From positions 1-64,000 of the forward strand of contig CAVXKY010000023.1 of assembly GCA_963762425.1 (NCBI GenBank): a stretch of 64,000 bases of DNA. Reading direction: 5' to 3'. The DNA comes from REEB95 sp963762425. GTDB taxonomy: Bacteria > Pseudomonadota > Alphaproteobacteria > ATCC43930 > CGMCC-115725. The notes beneath the pieces were generated by a model. It did no database searches and had not been told where the DNA came from. It saw nothing but the letters and a program-made list of their open reading frames with translations. The position numbers and the translations under genes were made by a program. Below are positions 1 to 9,465 of the stretch, in pieces. How positions within the stretch are numbered: the stretch's first letter is position 1; every line of letters starts with the position of its first letter.

Positions 1-56
1 GCCGCAGAAACCGTCATGAATCTTTATAGCACAAGGGGTTAGCCGATAAACCCGAA

Positions 57-2420
57 TCACGGCTTGGCGGATTTGGCGGCCTGGATCGCCTGCCACACCG
101 CGAGGGGCGTGGCCGGCATGGCAATGTCGCGCACGCCCAACGGCCGTAGCGCGTCGAGGATGGCGCTGTGGATGACCGCCAGCGCCGGGGTGGTGCCGCC
201 CTCGCCGCCCGCCTTGATGCCGAACGGGTTGGTCGGCGACAACACCTCGACGATTTCGGTGGCGAAGGAAGGCAGAGTGTCGGCGCGCGGCACGCCGTAA
301 TCCATGAACGAGCCGGCGAGCGGCTGGCCCGAGCGCGGGTCGATATAGCAATCCTCCCACATCGCCTCGCCGACGCCTTGCGCAATGGCGCCATGCGTCT
401 GGCCGTCAACGATCAGCGGGTTGATACAGCGGCCGACATCGTCGACCGAGGCGTAACGGATGAGCGAAAGCCCGCATGTCTCGGGATCGATCTCGATCTC
501 GCATACCGCGCATCCATTGGGGAAGACCGGATCGTGCATTTCGTTTTCCGTTGCGACGGCCAGGCCGCCCGCCAGATCCTTAGGCAATTGCAGCCGCGCT
601 CCCTCGCGCGCCAGTTCCAGAAAATCGAAGCTGCGATTGCTGCCCGGCGTAGCGAAGCGCCCGTCGGCAAAGGCGATGTCGGTCGGGCCTGCATCGAGGA
701 CGAGTGCCGCGATCGCCTTGCCGCGCTCGATCAGAGTCCGGCTTGCCATCCCGATCACTGTGGCGGCATGGCGCATCGAGCGGCCGGAATGCGAGCCGCC
801 GCCGACGCTGACCACGTCGGTATCGCCCATGACCACGTCGATGCTGTCGACCGGCACCGACAGCAGATCCGACAAGACCTGGGCGAAGCTGGTTTCCTGG
901 CCCTGGCCGGCGGGCTGCGTGCCGATCACCAAACGGACACGGCCTTCAGGCAGGATTGTAATCTCGGCGCGCTCGCGCGGTGAGCCGATCGAGGATTCGA
1001 CGTAATGGGCGACACCGAGGCCTAACAGTTTGCCGCGCGCTTCCGCCAAGCGCTTGCGCGCCGCAAACCCGTCTGAATCGGCGATGCGCAGCGCCAGATC
1101 CATGTTGGATTCGTAGGTGCCGCTATCGTAGCGCGCGCCCACGGCGTTGACGTAGGGCATCTGTTCAGGCCGCACCAAATTCATGCGCCGTAGCGCCAGG
1201 CGGTCGATGCCAAGCTCCAACGCCGCGCGGTCGACCAGCCGCTCGATCGCGTAGGTGACCTCGGGTCGGCCCGAGCTGCGATAGGGCTGCGTCATCATCG
1301 TGTTGGTGAACACCGCACGCGAACGCAAGGCTGCCGCCGGGATGTCGTAGGAACCGGTGATCAGCGCCGAGCCTTTGCTTAAGGGCGAAAGCGAGATGCA
1401 GCGAGCGCCGACATTGCTGATATTGTCGGCGCGCATCCCGAGAAATTTCCCGTCCTTGCGCAGCGCGAGCTCGACCTTGGTCACCAAATCGCGTCCCTGG
1501 GTGTCGGAAAGGAATGCCTCGGAGCGGGTCGCGGTGAACTTGACCGGCCGGCCGAGCAATCGCGCGGCCCACAACACCAGCCCGTATTCGACATAGGGCC
1601 GATTCTTGGAGCCGAAATTGCCGCCGACATCGGCGGTGACGACGCGGAGATTTTCGGGGGGGATGCCGAGCACGCTGGCGAGCTCGCGCTTTTGCCGCAC
1701 CGCGCCGCCGGTGCCAGCATGGAGCGTGTAACGCCCGGTCTTGGCGTCGTATTCGCCCAGCGCAGCGCGCGGTTCGAGCGCCGCGGCGGTAACGCGACCG
1801 ACGTGGAAATCCATGCGGACGACATGATCGGCGCGGGCGAAGGCCGCATCGGTAGCCTTCGCATCGCCGAAATACGTGTCGACCGGGGCATTGTCCGGAA
1901 TCTCGTCCCAGATGCTGATCGCACCCGGTGCGAGCGCGGCTTCGGCGTCGAGGACGAAGGGCAATTCCTCGTAATCCACATTAACCGCCTCGGCGGCGTC
2001 GAGCGCCTGCTCGCGGGTTTCAGCCACGACCATCGCCACCGCCTCGCCAACGTGGCGCGCTTTATCCCAGGCAAGAAGCCAATGCGGGCCGATGAAGACC
2101 TTGCCCCCGCCCGGCGCGGTTAATTTCATGTCGTATTTGGTCGCGGGCACCGCCTCATGTGGAATGGGCTTTAAGCCCGCGGCGCGGATATCGGCGCCGT
2201 TATAGGCTCCGAGCACGCCGGGCATGGCGCGCGCGGCCGCCGTGTCGACCGTCTTGATCCGCGCATGCGGATGGGGCGAGCGCACCATGACGGCATAGAC
2301 CTGGCCGGATACTTGGAAATCGTCTGTGTATCGGCCGTTACCAGTCAGGAATCGGCGATCCTCCTTGCGCCGAATCGGCTGGCCGATGGCGTGAAACTCC
2401 GTCGTTCGTCCTTCCGCCAT
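57..2420 (-). CDS. Molybdenum hydroxylase large (molybdopterin-binding) subunit, xanthine dehydrogenase/CO dehydrogenase-like family
   Basis: The 787-aa protein has the full length and layout of the large Mo-cofactor subunit of the xanthine oxidase family. The N-terminal a/b hammerhead (about residues 20-130, with RRKEDRRFLTG and SPHPHARI) is followed by the Mo-cofactor domains. The family's base Glu lies in the GGEGGTTPA segment near the C terminus. The active-site loop reads PYRSSGRPE, unlike the AYRCSFR loop of true aerobic CO dehydrogenase, so it is a hydroxylase of unknown, probably (hetero)aromatic, substrate. The FAD and 2Fe-2S subunits are not visible and may lie beyond the left edge. 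It begins 29 bp after the NCS2 permease on the same strand, so permease and enzyme are probably co-transcribed. The start is the ATG at 2420; a GGAGG lies rather far upstream. Family certain, substrate unknown. Confidence 0.85.
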   Translation of the reverse strand: MAEGRTTEFHAIGQPIRRKEDRRFLTGNGRYTDDFQVSGQVYAVMVRSPHPHARIKTVDTAAARAMPGVLGAYNGADIRAAGLKPIPHEAVPATKYDMKLTAPGGGKVFIGPHWLLAWDKARHVGEAVAMVVAETREQALDAAEAVNVDYEELPFVLDAEAALAPGAISIWDEIPDNAPVDTYFGDAKATDAAFARADHVVRMDFHVGRVTAAALEPRAALGEYDAKTGRYTLHAGTGGAVRQKRELASVLGIPPENLRVVTADVGGNFGSKNRPYVEYGLVLWAARLLGRPVKFTATRSEAFLSDTQGRDLVTKVELALRKDGKFLGMRADNISNVGARCISLSPLSKGSALITGSYDIPAAALRSRAVFTNTMMTQPYRSSGRPEVTYAIERLVDRAALELGIDRLALRRMNLVRPEQMPYVNAVGARYDSGTYESNMDLALRIADSDGFAARKRLAEARGKLLGLGVAHYVESSIGSPRERAEITILPEGRVRLVIGTQPAGQGQETSFAQVLSDLLSVPVDSIDVVMGDTDVVSVGGGSHSGRSMRHAATVIGMASRTLIERGKAIAALVLDAGPTDIAFADGRFATPGSNRSFDFLELAREGARLQLPKDLAGGLAVATENEMHDPVFPNGCAVCEIEIDPETCGLSLIRYASVDDVGRCINPLIVDGQTHGAIAQGVGEAMWEDCYIDPRSGQPLAGSFMDYGVPRADTLPSFATEIVEVLSPTNPFGIKAGGEGGTTPALAVIHSAILDALRPLGVRDIAMPATPLAVWQAIQAAKSAKP

Positions 2421-2449
2421 GACCGGCCGCTAGCCTCCGCTTTTTGGCG

Positions 2450-3781
2450 CTATTTTTCCGCCGGCGGCGCGCCGCAGAGCAGCGAGTGCAGGATCACCAG
2501 GGTGAGTCCACCGGAAATCACCGGCTGGGTGATGAGCAGCTTCACCAGTAGCGGCATTTCCCCCAGCACCTCGGGCGAGAGGAACATGCCGCCGAGCGCC
2601 ACTAGCATCGCCAACCCGGCGACGATGAACAAGCGATCGTCCCACGCGACATTGGCTAAAATATGGACGCCGTGCATGAAGACGATGCCGAACAGCAGCG
2701 TCGCCGCCGCCGCCAGCACCGGCAACGGCACAACCACCAGCAGCAGGTCGAACTTGACGCAGCCGCCAAGCACGATCAGCAACACGCCGGCCGCCAGCGT
2801 GGCGTAGCGCGAGCCCACGCGCGTCGTGCGCAGCATGCCGATATTGTCGGGATAGACGATGGTACTGAAGCCGCCAACCAAGCCGGCCAGCACACCGCCC
2901 AAGCCGATAGCGAAGATGCCCTGCGACATGCGCGCGGGAGTGACGTTCTGGCCGCCCCAGCCGCCCACCATCTGATAGAGCGCCATCGAGCCGATGCTCG
3001 CTGGCAGCAGCACTAGCAGGAACACGATGACCAGATCGGCCTGCACCGCAAAGCCGAAGGGGAAAATTTGCGGCGTGACCAGCAGCGGCGCATTGGCGAC
3101 GGCGGCGAGCGAGACCGGCCGGAAGATCGCATAGGCGACGGTGCCGCAGGCCAGCCCGATCAGGATCGCGGCGCGACGGAAACGGCCGCCCCACAGGCTG
3201 ACGGCGATCAGCACGGCCACGGCGACTGCACCGGCGCCGAAATTGACCAGGGGGAAGCCGGGGCTGTCCGCCCGCCCGATCCAGCCCGGCAACGCGACAT
3301 TGGCGACCTGGATCATGATAAAGATGACGATCATGCCCGCGATGACCGGCGCGCGCAGGAAACGAGCGAACAATCCGATGACGCTGAAGCCCTTCACCGG
3401 CACAGTGAGCACGCACCAGATCAGCGCCGCGACGAAGAACGAGCCGTAGGCGGCGCCGAGGCCGCCGCCGAGACGGCCGGCCGCGAGCAGGCTGGCGAAG
3501 CAGCCGGCATAAGGACCCTGGATAATCGGCAGCCGCAGCAGCAGCGTCGATTGTAGGATGGTGACGATGCCGCAAACCGCGAAGGTCATGCCGTAAAGAT
3601 AGGCGATCTGCTCTGGGGGCAAGTTGAAGGAGCGGCCGAGGATGCCGGGAAACACGAACATGCCGGTCATGCCGAAAATGTTCTGCAGACCCAGCACTAA
3701 GAGCTGTGCCGGCGGCAATTTTTCGTCGACGCCGACCTCGAAGATCTTACCGGCGGTTCTCTGCGATGCGTTGGCGGCCAT
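2450..3781 (-). CDS. NCS2-family nucleobase:cation symporter (xanthine/uracil permease family)
   Basis: The 443-aa, highly hydrophobic protein has about 12-14 membrane segments. The early GLQNIFGMTGMFVFPG stretch matches the N-terminal helix of NCS2 (nucleobase-ascorbate) transporters, and the NIGMLRTTRVGSR stretch matches the conserved C-terminal NCS2 region. Family members take up xanthine, uric acid or uracil with protons or sodium. It lies between a UbiD decarboxylase gene (62 bp upstream) and a molybdenum hydroxylase gene (29 bp downstream) on the same strand. It probably imports the compound those enzymes degrade, a purine or other N-heterocycle by inference. The ATG at 3781 is preceded by an AAGGGG ribosome-binding site. 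The exact substrate cannot be read from the sequence. Confidence 0.85.
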   Translation of the reverse strand: MAANASQRTAGKIFEVGVDEKLPPAQLLVLGLQNIFGMTGMFVFPGILGRSFNLPPEQIAYLYGMTFAVCGIVTILQSTLLLRLPIIQGPYAGCFASLLAAGRLGGGLGAAYGSFFVAALIWCVLTVPVKGFSVIGLFARFLRAPVIAGMIVIFIMIQVANVALPGWIGRADSPGFPLVNFGAGAVAVAVLIAVSLWGGRFRRAAILIGLACGTVAYAIFRPVSLAAVANAPLLVTPQIFPFGFAVQADLVIVFLLVLLPASIGSMALYQMVGGWGGQNVTPARMSQGIFAIGLGGVLAGLVGGFSTIVYPDNIGMLRTTRVGSRYATLAAGVLLIVLGGCVKFDLLLVVVPLPVLAAAATLLFGIVFMHGVHILANVAWDDRLFIVAGLAMLVALGGMFLSPEVLGEMPLLVKLLITQPVISGGLTLVILHSLLCGAPPAEK

Positions 3782-3843
3782 GGCGATTTTCCCCTTGGTG
3801 AACTTGTTTATGATTGGAACGGTTCAATACGGCACTCACGGTC

Positions 3844-5520
3844 TCAGTCCTCGATCTCGACGCGTTTTTCGGCGGCGCTTACCGGCGTTTCCGGCTTAAG
3901 ACCGGAACGGCGGCGGCCGAAGGTGTCGGCGCCATTCTTCTCCCATTCGCCGGATGCTGCACGGCGGGCGAAAACCTCCCAGCTCTCATGCCACTCGCCG
4001 AGCGAATAGCCATGCCAGGGAGGGCGGGCGGAAAGCTCCGGCAGGCCGAGTTCCTCCCAGATGCGCCGCGCTTCCGTCATGAAGGGCTCGGCCGGCAGCG
4101 CCAGCGGCGGCATGGGATATTTCTGGGTGGCGTCGATCAGCAGCGTCGAATCCTCAGGCCGCCGGCCGGATTTCGGCCCGTGCCCGATCGAACGATGAAG
4201 TTCGATCTCCATGTCATCGGCTGGGCTTGCGCGATAGGCGAGCGACCAGAATATCGCATCGGCGTTGGTGAGTTCGATGTCCTCGCTCACCGCGATCACG
4301 ATCTTGCCGCAATCGGCCTGCAACGTCGCCGCGCCGCGCAGGCCACGCCACACCTCGGTACGCGGCGCGTCCTTGGCGAATGACACGAAAATGATCGGGC
4401 GCAGATTACTCAAGGGCTCGTGCAACGTGACGCGGCGGACGCTCTTGATCAGCAACCCGTCGCGGAGGTGGGAAAGAAAACGCGGTTCATAGGCAACGCG
4501 CTTGATGGTGCTCGATTCGCTGGGCGTGACCTGACTCAGGATCGAGGCAAAAACCGGCTTGCGCTTATGCGTGATCGCGGTGACGCGCATCGACATATTG
4601 TAATCCTCGAGCGCGACGTAGCCGTGACTTTCGCCAAAGGGCCCTTCCGGCTCCAATTGTTCCGTATCGATCAGCCCCTCTATCACGATCTCAGCGTCAG
4701 CCGGCACGTCGAGATCGACCGTCACGCCCTTGATCTTGCGGATCGGCCGGCCGGCCAGACCGCCGGCCACCGCCATTTCGTCCTGGTCGATGGCGAGCTT
4801 CTGTGCACCGGTGAAGACCGCGACCGGCGCGCAGCCGACAACTATGGCGCAGGGCATCGGCACCTTGCGCGCCTGATATTTGCGCCAGTGCAGATAGCCG
4901 CCGGCGCCGCCGATGCGTGACGACATGCGCACACCCAGCCGGTCGGTGGCTTTCAACGCCGCCCGGTAGGTGCCCATGTTCTGGATGCCGTTGTCGGGAT
5001 CGCGCGTGATGCACAGCGTGGCGGTGAGATAAGGCGCGGAATCGAAGCCGGGAGTCGAGACCGGCACCGGTAGCAGCGCCAGCCCGCCGCCGGGCTTGCG
5101 CAATTCCTCGCCGGTGACGACCACCTCCTGGCACGGCGCCGCATTGACCGCGACCGGCGCCACCGGATGGGCGATCGCGTCGAGCCAGGCGGCGCCGACC
5201 TCCTCCACCGGGCGGCCCATGCCCATGGCATAGATTCGCGCCGAGGCGGCGAGCGCACCCACCACCACCGGCATGCCGTATTTGCGGCCGCTGCCGTCGA
5301 CCACGTTGGTGAACAGAATGGCGCGGCGCTCGTCCTCGGGCAATCCCAGGAACTGCCAGCGCGCCAGTGGATGCAGCGTGCGATCCTTGTCGATCGGCCG
5401 GTCGATGCGCAGCAGCAGCCCGGCGGCTTCGAGATCGGCCAGATGCTCCTGGAAATCGAGGCGCGCCGCCTTGGCTACCGCCTTCTTCAGCCCGCGCCGC
5501 TCGCCGGAGGATTCCGTCAT
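3844..5520 (-). CDS. UbiD-family prenyl-FMN-dependent decarboxylase
   Basis: The 558-aa product is a UbiD-type reversible non-oxidative decarboxylase that would need prenylated FMN, normally made by a UbiX partner not seen here. The conserved segment EPEGPFGESHGY (middle of the protein) matches the GPFGE(H/S) motif of the family. The length exceeds E. coli UbiD (about 497 aa) but fits degradative homologues acting on aromatic or heteroaromatic acids. An in-frame extension to 5613 exists, but the ATG at 5520 has an AAGGG ribosome-binding site 8 nt upstream and is preferred. It heads a minus-strand cluster with an NCS2 permease and a molybdenum hydroxylase, so a role in catabolism rather than ubiquinone synthesis is inferred. 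Confidence 0.85.
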   Translation of the reverse strand: MTESSGERRGLKKAVAKAARLDFQEHLADLEAAGLLLRIDRPIDKDRTLHPLARWQFLGLPEDERRAILFTNVVDGSGRKYGMPVVVGALAASARIYAMGMGRPVEEVGAAWLDAIAHPVAPVAVNAAPCQEVVVTGEELRKPGGGLALLPVPVSTPGFDSAPYLTATLCITRDPDNGIQNMGTYRAALKATDRLGVRMSSRIGGAGGYLHWRKYQARKVPMPCAIVVGCAPVAVFTGAQKLAIDQDEMAVAGGLAGRPIRKIKGVTVDLDVPADAEIVIEGLIDTEQLEPEGPFGESHGYVALEDYNMSMRVTAITHKRKPVFASILSQVTPSESSTIKRVAYEPRFLSHLRDGLLIKSVRRVTLHEPLSNLRPIIFVSFAKDAPRTEVWRGLRGAATLQADCGKIVIAVSEDIELTNADAIFWSLAYRASPADDMEIELHRSIGHGPKSGRRPEDSTLLIDATQKYPMPPLALPAEPFMTEARRIWEELGLPELSARPPWHGYSLGEWHESWEVFARRAASGEWEKNGADTFGRRRSGLKPETPVSAAEKRVEIED

Positions 5521-5569
5521 CGCAGACCCTTTGTTTACTGGATGATTGTGAGTGAACAATATATCGGCA

Positions 5570-5586
5570 CGCGGGGCAACCCCGCG
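5570..5586. other. GC-rich hairpin in the ubiD/malic enzyme divergent intergenic region
   Basis: A 7-bp perfect stem, CGCGGGG and CCCCGCG, with a 3-nt CAA loop. It lies 50 bp upstream of the ubiD start and 134 bp upstream of the malic enzyme start, so it is not placed as a terminator. It may be an operator or 5' leader structure; function unknown. Confidence 0.3.
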
Positions 5587-5719
5587 GTGGACTTGAGCGG
5601 CTCGACCCGTCATCTTTGGCGGGTTGAAAAACGCTTAATCTGAAGAGGCAACTGAGCGGCCAACCCGACGCCCCATGACCCCGAAAGTGAAAAGCCAAGC
5701 GACGCCGGAGAAGGAAACC

Positions 5720-7396
5720 ATGGAGGTTTCCCGTTCCGGTTACGATCTATTGAACACGCCGCTGCTTAACAAGGGTACGGCCTTTACCGAGGCCGAGCGC
5801 GACGCCTTCGGCCTCTATGGGCTGCTGCCGCCCACCGTCGCCACGCTCGAAGAGCAGGTTTCAAGGCGCCTGGCGGAATACCGTGCGATCCAGGACGATC
5901 TCGACCGTTACATCTTCCTGCGCGGCCTGCAGGATACCAACGAGACCCTGTTCTACGCCCTGCTCTTGGCTAATCTCGAGGATATGATGCCCATCGTCTA
6001 CACACCGACGGTGGGGCGCGGCTGCCAGCAATTCAGCCGCATCTTTCACAAGTCGCGCGGCCTGTTCCTCAGCATTCCCTACAAGGATCGCATCCGCCGC
6101 ATCCTGGCGCGTCAGCAATTCGACGGCGTCGAGGCCATCGTCGTCACCGACGGCGAACGCATCCTCGGCCTGGGCGATCAGGGCGCCGGCGGCATGGGCA
6201 TATCGATCGGCAAGCTGTCGCTCTACACCGCCTGCGCCGGGCTCCACCCGGCCAAGACATTGCCCGTGTTGCTCGATGTCGGTACCGACAATTCCGAACG
6301 GCTCGCCGATCCGATCTATGTAGGCTGGCGCCACGGCCGGGTACGTGGCGCCGAGTATGACGCCTTCATCGAAGAGTTCGTTGCGGCAGTGGCTGAACGC
6401 TGGCCGCATATCCTGCTCCATTGGGAGGATTTCGCGACAGCCAACGCCAATAACCTGCTGGCCCGCTATCGTGGCCGGCTGTGCACCTTCAACGACGATA
6501 TCCAAGGCACCGCCGCGGTCGCGGTCGGCACGCTGCTTTCGGCCGTCAACGTCACCGGCGTGCCCCTGTCGCAGCAGCGCATCGCCGTATTCGGCGCGGG
6601 CTCGGCGGGTTCCGGCATCAGCGCCCTCATCCTGCGGGCAATGATGGAAGACGGTCTGTCCGAAGCCGAGGCGAGACAGCGCTTCTTTCTGGTCGATCAC
6701 GAAGGTTTGCTGGTCGAAGGCATCACGGGCATCCGGTCTTTCCAGGCGCCTTTTCTGCGGAGGCCGGCGGATCTCGCGAATTGGAATCTCCCGAACGCGA
6801 ACCGCATCGGCCTTGCCGAGGTTGTATCCAATGCCCGCCCCACCGTGCTGATCGGCTGCTCGGGCCAACCGGGCGCCTTCACCCGCGATATCGTCACCAC
6901 TATGGCGGCCCATGCCAAGCGGCCGGTGATCTTCCCGCTGTCGAACCCGACGCTGCTGAGCGAGGCGACGCCGCTCGATCTCCTCGCCTGGACCGAGGGC
7001 CGCGCCGTGATCGGCACCGGCAGCCCTTTTCCGCCGGTGATGCGCGAGGGCAAGACGTTCCGCATCGACCAGACCAACAACGCCTATGTCTATCCGGGCA
7101 TCGGCCTAGGCGCACTCGCCGTGCAGGCGCGGCATATCAGCGACGGCATGTTCATGGCCGCGGCCCACGCCCTGGCCGCAGCCTCGCCGGCGCGGCGCGA
7201 TCCGCGCGCTAATCTGCTGCCGCCGATCGGGGACTCGCGCGCGATCTCGCTCGGTGTGGCACGCGCCGTCGCCAAGCAAGCTCAGGCCGAGGGGCTCGCG
7301 GCGTCCTGCGACGAAGTCACGCTTGAACTCCGCCTCCGCGCCAAGATCTGGAACCCGGTCTATCACCCCTACCGCCACGTGCTGCCGGCGCACTGA
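5720..7396 (+). CDS. maeA: NAD-dependent malic enzyme (oxaloacetate-decarboxylating)
   Basis: The 558-aa protein converts malate to pyruvate and CO2 with reduction of NAD (type by similarity to E. coli MaeA). Recognised family segments are PLLNKG near the N terminus, LQDTNETLFY, IVYTPTVG, VVTDGERILGLGDQG, GKLSLYTACAG, FNDDIQGTAAV, a Rossmann motif FGAGSAGSGI and a C-terminal TGSPFPPV. It is the short, single-domain eukaryote-like type, without the C-terminal phosphotransacetylase domain of MaeB. Translation could begin at 5675, but the ATG at 5720 has a GGAGAAGG site 5 nt upstream and aligns with the E. coli start. It is divergent from ubiD and followed 18 bp later by an LctP-type carboxylate permease, suggesting uptake and oxidation of a C3/C4 acid. 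Confidence 0.92.
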   Translation: MEVSRSGYDLLNTPLLNKGTAFTEAERDAFGLYGLLPPTVATLEEQVSRRLAEYRAIQDDLDRYIFLRGLQDTNETLFYALLLANLEDMMPIVYTPTVGRGCQQFSRIFHKSRGLFLSIPYKDRIRRILARQQFDGVEAIVVTDGERILGLGDQGAGGMGISIGKLSLYTACAGLHPAKTLPVLLDVGTDNSERLADPIYVGWRHGRVRGAEYDAFIEEFVAAVAERWPHILLHWEDFATANANNLLARYRGRLCTFNDDIQGTAAVAVGTLLSAVNVTGVPLSQQRIAVFGAGSAGSGISALILRAMMEDGLSEAEARQRFFLVDHEGLLVEGITGIRSFQAPFLRRPADLANWNLPNANRIGLAEVVSNARPTVLIGCSGQPGAFTRDIVTTMAAHAKRPVIFPLSNPTLLSEATPLDLLAWTEGRAVIGTGSPFPPVMREGKTFRIDQTNNAYVYPGIGLGALAVQARHISDGMFMAAAHALAAASPARRDPRANLLPPIGDSRAISLGVARAVAKQAQAEGLAASCDEVTLELRLRAKIWNPVYHPYRHVLPAH

Positions 7397-7414
7397 ACGC
7401 ATGGGAGGTCATTC

Positions 7415-8947
7415 GTGAAAACGACGATCGATGTCATCATCGCGCTACTGCCGATCGCAGCGCTGTTTATAGGCTTTCTGGTTTTTAGGCTGACTGCGTT
7501 CAAAGCGAGTTTTTACGCCTGGATACTCGAACTCGTGGTGGTGCTCGCCTACTACCAACAGCCGCCGTTGAAGGTTATCGAGGCATCGCTTTGGGGCATT
7601 GTGACGATATGGTCTGGCTTCCTTGTTCTCTATACCGGGCAGATTTTTGGACAAGCCTATCGCAGCACCGGATTGCTGGCAGTCCTGCTCGAATTGGTCG
7701 GATCAATCCTCCCGGCGCACGATAAGCAAGCTCAGGCACTCTCTCTCGTTGTCGTCATCGGCGGCTTCATCGGCGCGTTCAATGGTTTCGCGGTCTATCC
7801 CGTGGCCATTCCCGGCCTCGTGGCGTTGGGCTTCGACAGCGTTGAAGCGATCACGAGCTTCCTTGTGTATTTCGCCTGGCCCCAACCCTTCGTCAGCCTG
7901 CTCATTGTGCCCAACATCTCGAATGTGGCGACTCACGTGCCGATCCCCGACATCGTCCGTGCGGCCGGGTTGGTGGCCATCCCGCTCGTATTCGTCTCGC
8001 TGCTGGGCTTCCTGAAGCTTCTTGGATTCCGCTTCTTCACCGCGCAAACGCAGTTCCTTTTCTGGAGCCTAGGCCTGAGCAATACCGCTGCCCTCCTCCT
8101 GTTCACCCAAGTCTGGCCTGAATACGGCATTCTGATTCTGATCGCGGGGGCGACAATCTCGCTGGGAGTGCTTTATGTCTACGGACGCATCGCCAAGACC
8201 TTTGCGCCCCTCGACGTTTCTGCTGCCGCAACGCCGATCGTAGAGTCGCCCACCCATTCCCGCGCGACGTACTTCAGAGCTTACGCGCCGCTCCTCCTCG
8301 GTGTCGTTATCGTTCTCTTGACCAAGATTCCCGTCGTCAAAGAGGAGGTTGAGCACCTTAGTTTCAGGGTTGCGGCTTGGGGATATCACGCCATCTCGAT
8401 CAATATCTTCACCTCCGCCGGTTTCTTTGTCTTCATCACGGCGGCGGCCTGTTATCCCTTCCGATTGAAGCGAACCAACGTGGCAAAGGACCTCTATGCC
8501 TGCACCTTGCGGGCCCGCACGAGCTTGTCGACGCTCGCCGTCGGCAGCGCATTGGTCTATCTGCTCGTCGACACCGGTCAGATCCAACTCCTTGCCCGGG
8601 TTCTTGCCAATGGCGGCAAGCTCGTCTACGCCGCGCTCTCTCCGCTCATGGAGACCCTGGGCGGCATGGCTTTCGGGCAAGGCTTGCCGGCTGATTTTCT
8701 CCTCTGTGCGATGCAGGTCCCGATCGCGCCGGAGCTCGGAATCCCGCTCGCGGTGCTCGTCGGCATCGTGACGGTCATGTCGGAAGCACCGCCGAATCCG
8801 CTGAAGCCGACGCAGATCGCTTACGCGCAGTCGCTGGCGAATGTGAAGGGGAAAGACGGAGAAATCTTCCGCAATTGCCTGAAATGGCAGGTTTTGGCGG
8901 TTGTGGTTTCAACGATTGCAGCGGTCGCGCTCGTCTATCTCTCGTAA
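7415..8947 (+). CDS. LctP-family (L-lactate permease-like) transporter
   Basis: The 510-aa integral membrane protein has about 12-14 predicted helices. Its N terminus (LLPIAALFIGFLVFRL) and the central F(N/G)GFAVYPVAIPGLVALGF segment resemble the lactate/glycolate permease family (LctP/GlcA, TC 2.A.14). The protein is more divergent than the classic enzymobacterial LldP, so lactate is only one candidate; glycolate, malate or another monocarboxylate would fit. It starts at GTG (7415) with a GGGAGG ribosome-binding site at 7403-7408. The 18-bp gap after malic enzyme indicates one operon. It ends convergent with the cupin gene, 28 bp apart. Confidence 0.7.
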   Translation: MKTTIDVIIALLPIAALFIGFLVFRLTAFKASFYAWILELVVVLAYYQQPPLKVIEASLWGIVTIWSGFLVLYTGQIFGQAYRSTGLLAVLLELVGSILPAHDKQAQALSLVVVIGGFIGAFNGFAVYPVAIPGLVALGFDSVEAITSFLVYFAWPQPFVSLLIVPNISNVATHVPIPDIVRAAGLVAIPLVFVSLLGFLKLLGFRFFTAQTQFLFWSLGLSNTAALLLFTQVWPEYGILILIAGATISLGVLYVYGRIAKTFAPLDVSAAATPIVESPTHSRATYFRAYAPLLLGVVIVLLTKIPVVKEEVEHLSFRVAAWGYHAISINIFTSAGFFVFITAAACYPFRLKRTNVAKDLYACTLRARTSLSTLAVGSALVYLLVDTGQIQLLARVLANGGKLVYAALSPLMETLGGMAFGQGLPADFLLCAMQVPIAPELGIPLAVLVGIVTVMSEAPPNPLKPTQIAYAQSLANVKGKDGEIFRNCLKWQVLAVVVSTIAAVALVYLS

Positions 8948-8975
8948 TAGTTCGAGTGACCTCCGGCGGGGAGCG

Positions 8976-9452
8976 TCAGCCGGCGGCCTGGAGCGTTTTG
9001 CCACCCGCCGTGACCGGTTTTGCGTCGATTAGGACGAAAGCGATGACGCAGGGCTGCGTGCCGCGATTGATCCAGTTGTGGATCGTGCCACGCTGGACCA
9101 GGACGTCGCCGGCCTTGAGATGGACCTCGGTATCATCGAGTGGCATGTCGATTTCGCCGGACAAGACGATCGCGTAATCGATAGAATCGGTTCGATGATT
9201 GCGCGGCGCGGCGCCCGGCGCGATTTCGAGGATGCGGAAGACCGAGCCGTTCTTGATCGTGGTGCCGAGCTTGCGCAGCGACCCGTCGAAATCGCCGGTA
9301 TTGTCCGCCGGACTGGTATCGGTCGACCAGATGACGCAAGCCGACACGCCGGGCCGGCTCGCGGTAATATTCTTCGCTACCTCGTCGATCTTGACAATGG
9401 CGCGTCCGTTCTCGTCATGGCCGGTCACGACCCGGCGAAGCTTGAGCGTCAT
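8976..9452 (-). CDS. Cupin-domain protein
   Basis: The 158-aa soluble protein has one cupin barrel near the C-terminal half. The first cupin-like motif is spread over PGAAPRNHRTDSIDYAIVLSGE, and the second is GDVLVQRGTIHNWINRG. Single-domain cupins of this type bind a metal and act as isomerases, dioxygenases or sensors; none of these can be chosen here. The start at 9452 has a clear AGGAGA site. An apparent fusion with the upstream TcuB protein arises only because an indel shifts tcuB into this frame. It is 13 bp downstream of tcuB and probably the last gene of the tcuA-tcuB-cupin operon. Confidence 0.75.
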   Translation of the reverse strand: MTLKLRRVVTGHDENGRAIVKIDEVAKNITASRPGVSACVIWSTDTSPADNTGDFDGSLRKLGTTIKNGSVFRILEIAPGAAPRNHRTDSIDYAIVLSGEIDMPLDDTEVHLKAGDVLVQRGTIHNWINRGTQPCVIAFVLIDAKPVTAGGKTLQAAG

Positions 9453-9465
9453 TGATCTCTCCTGC

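Noticed and set aside
57..2420. Aerobic CO dehydrogenase large subunit CoxL.
   Set aside because: The active-site loop is PYRSSGR, not AYRCSFR, and no coxM or coxS is adjacent in the window.
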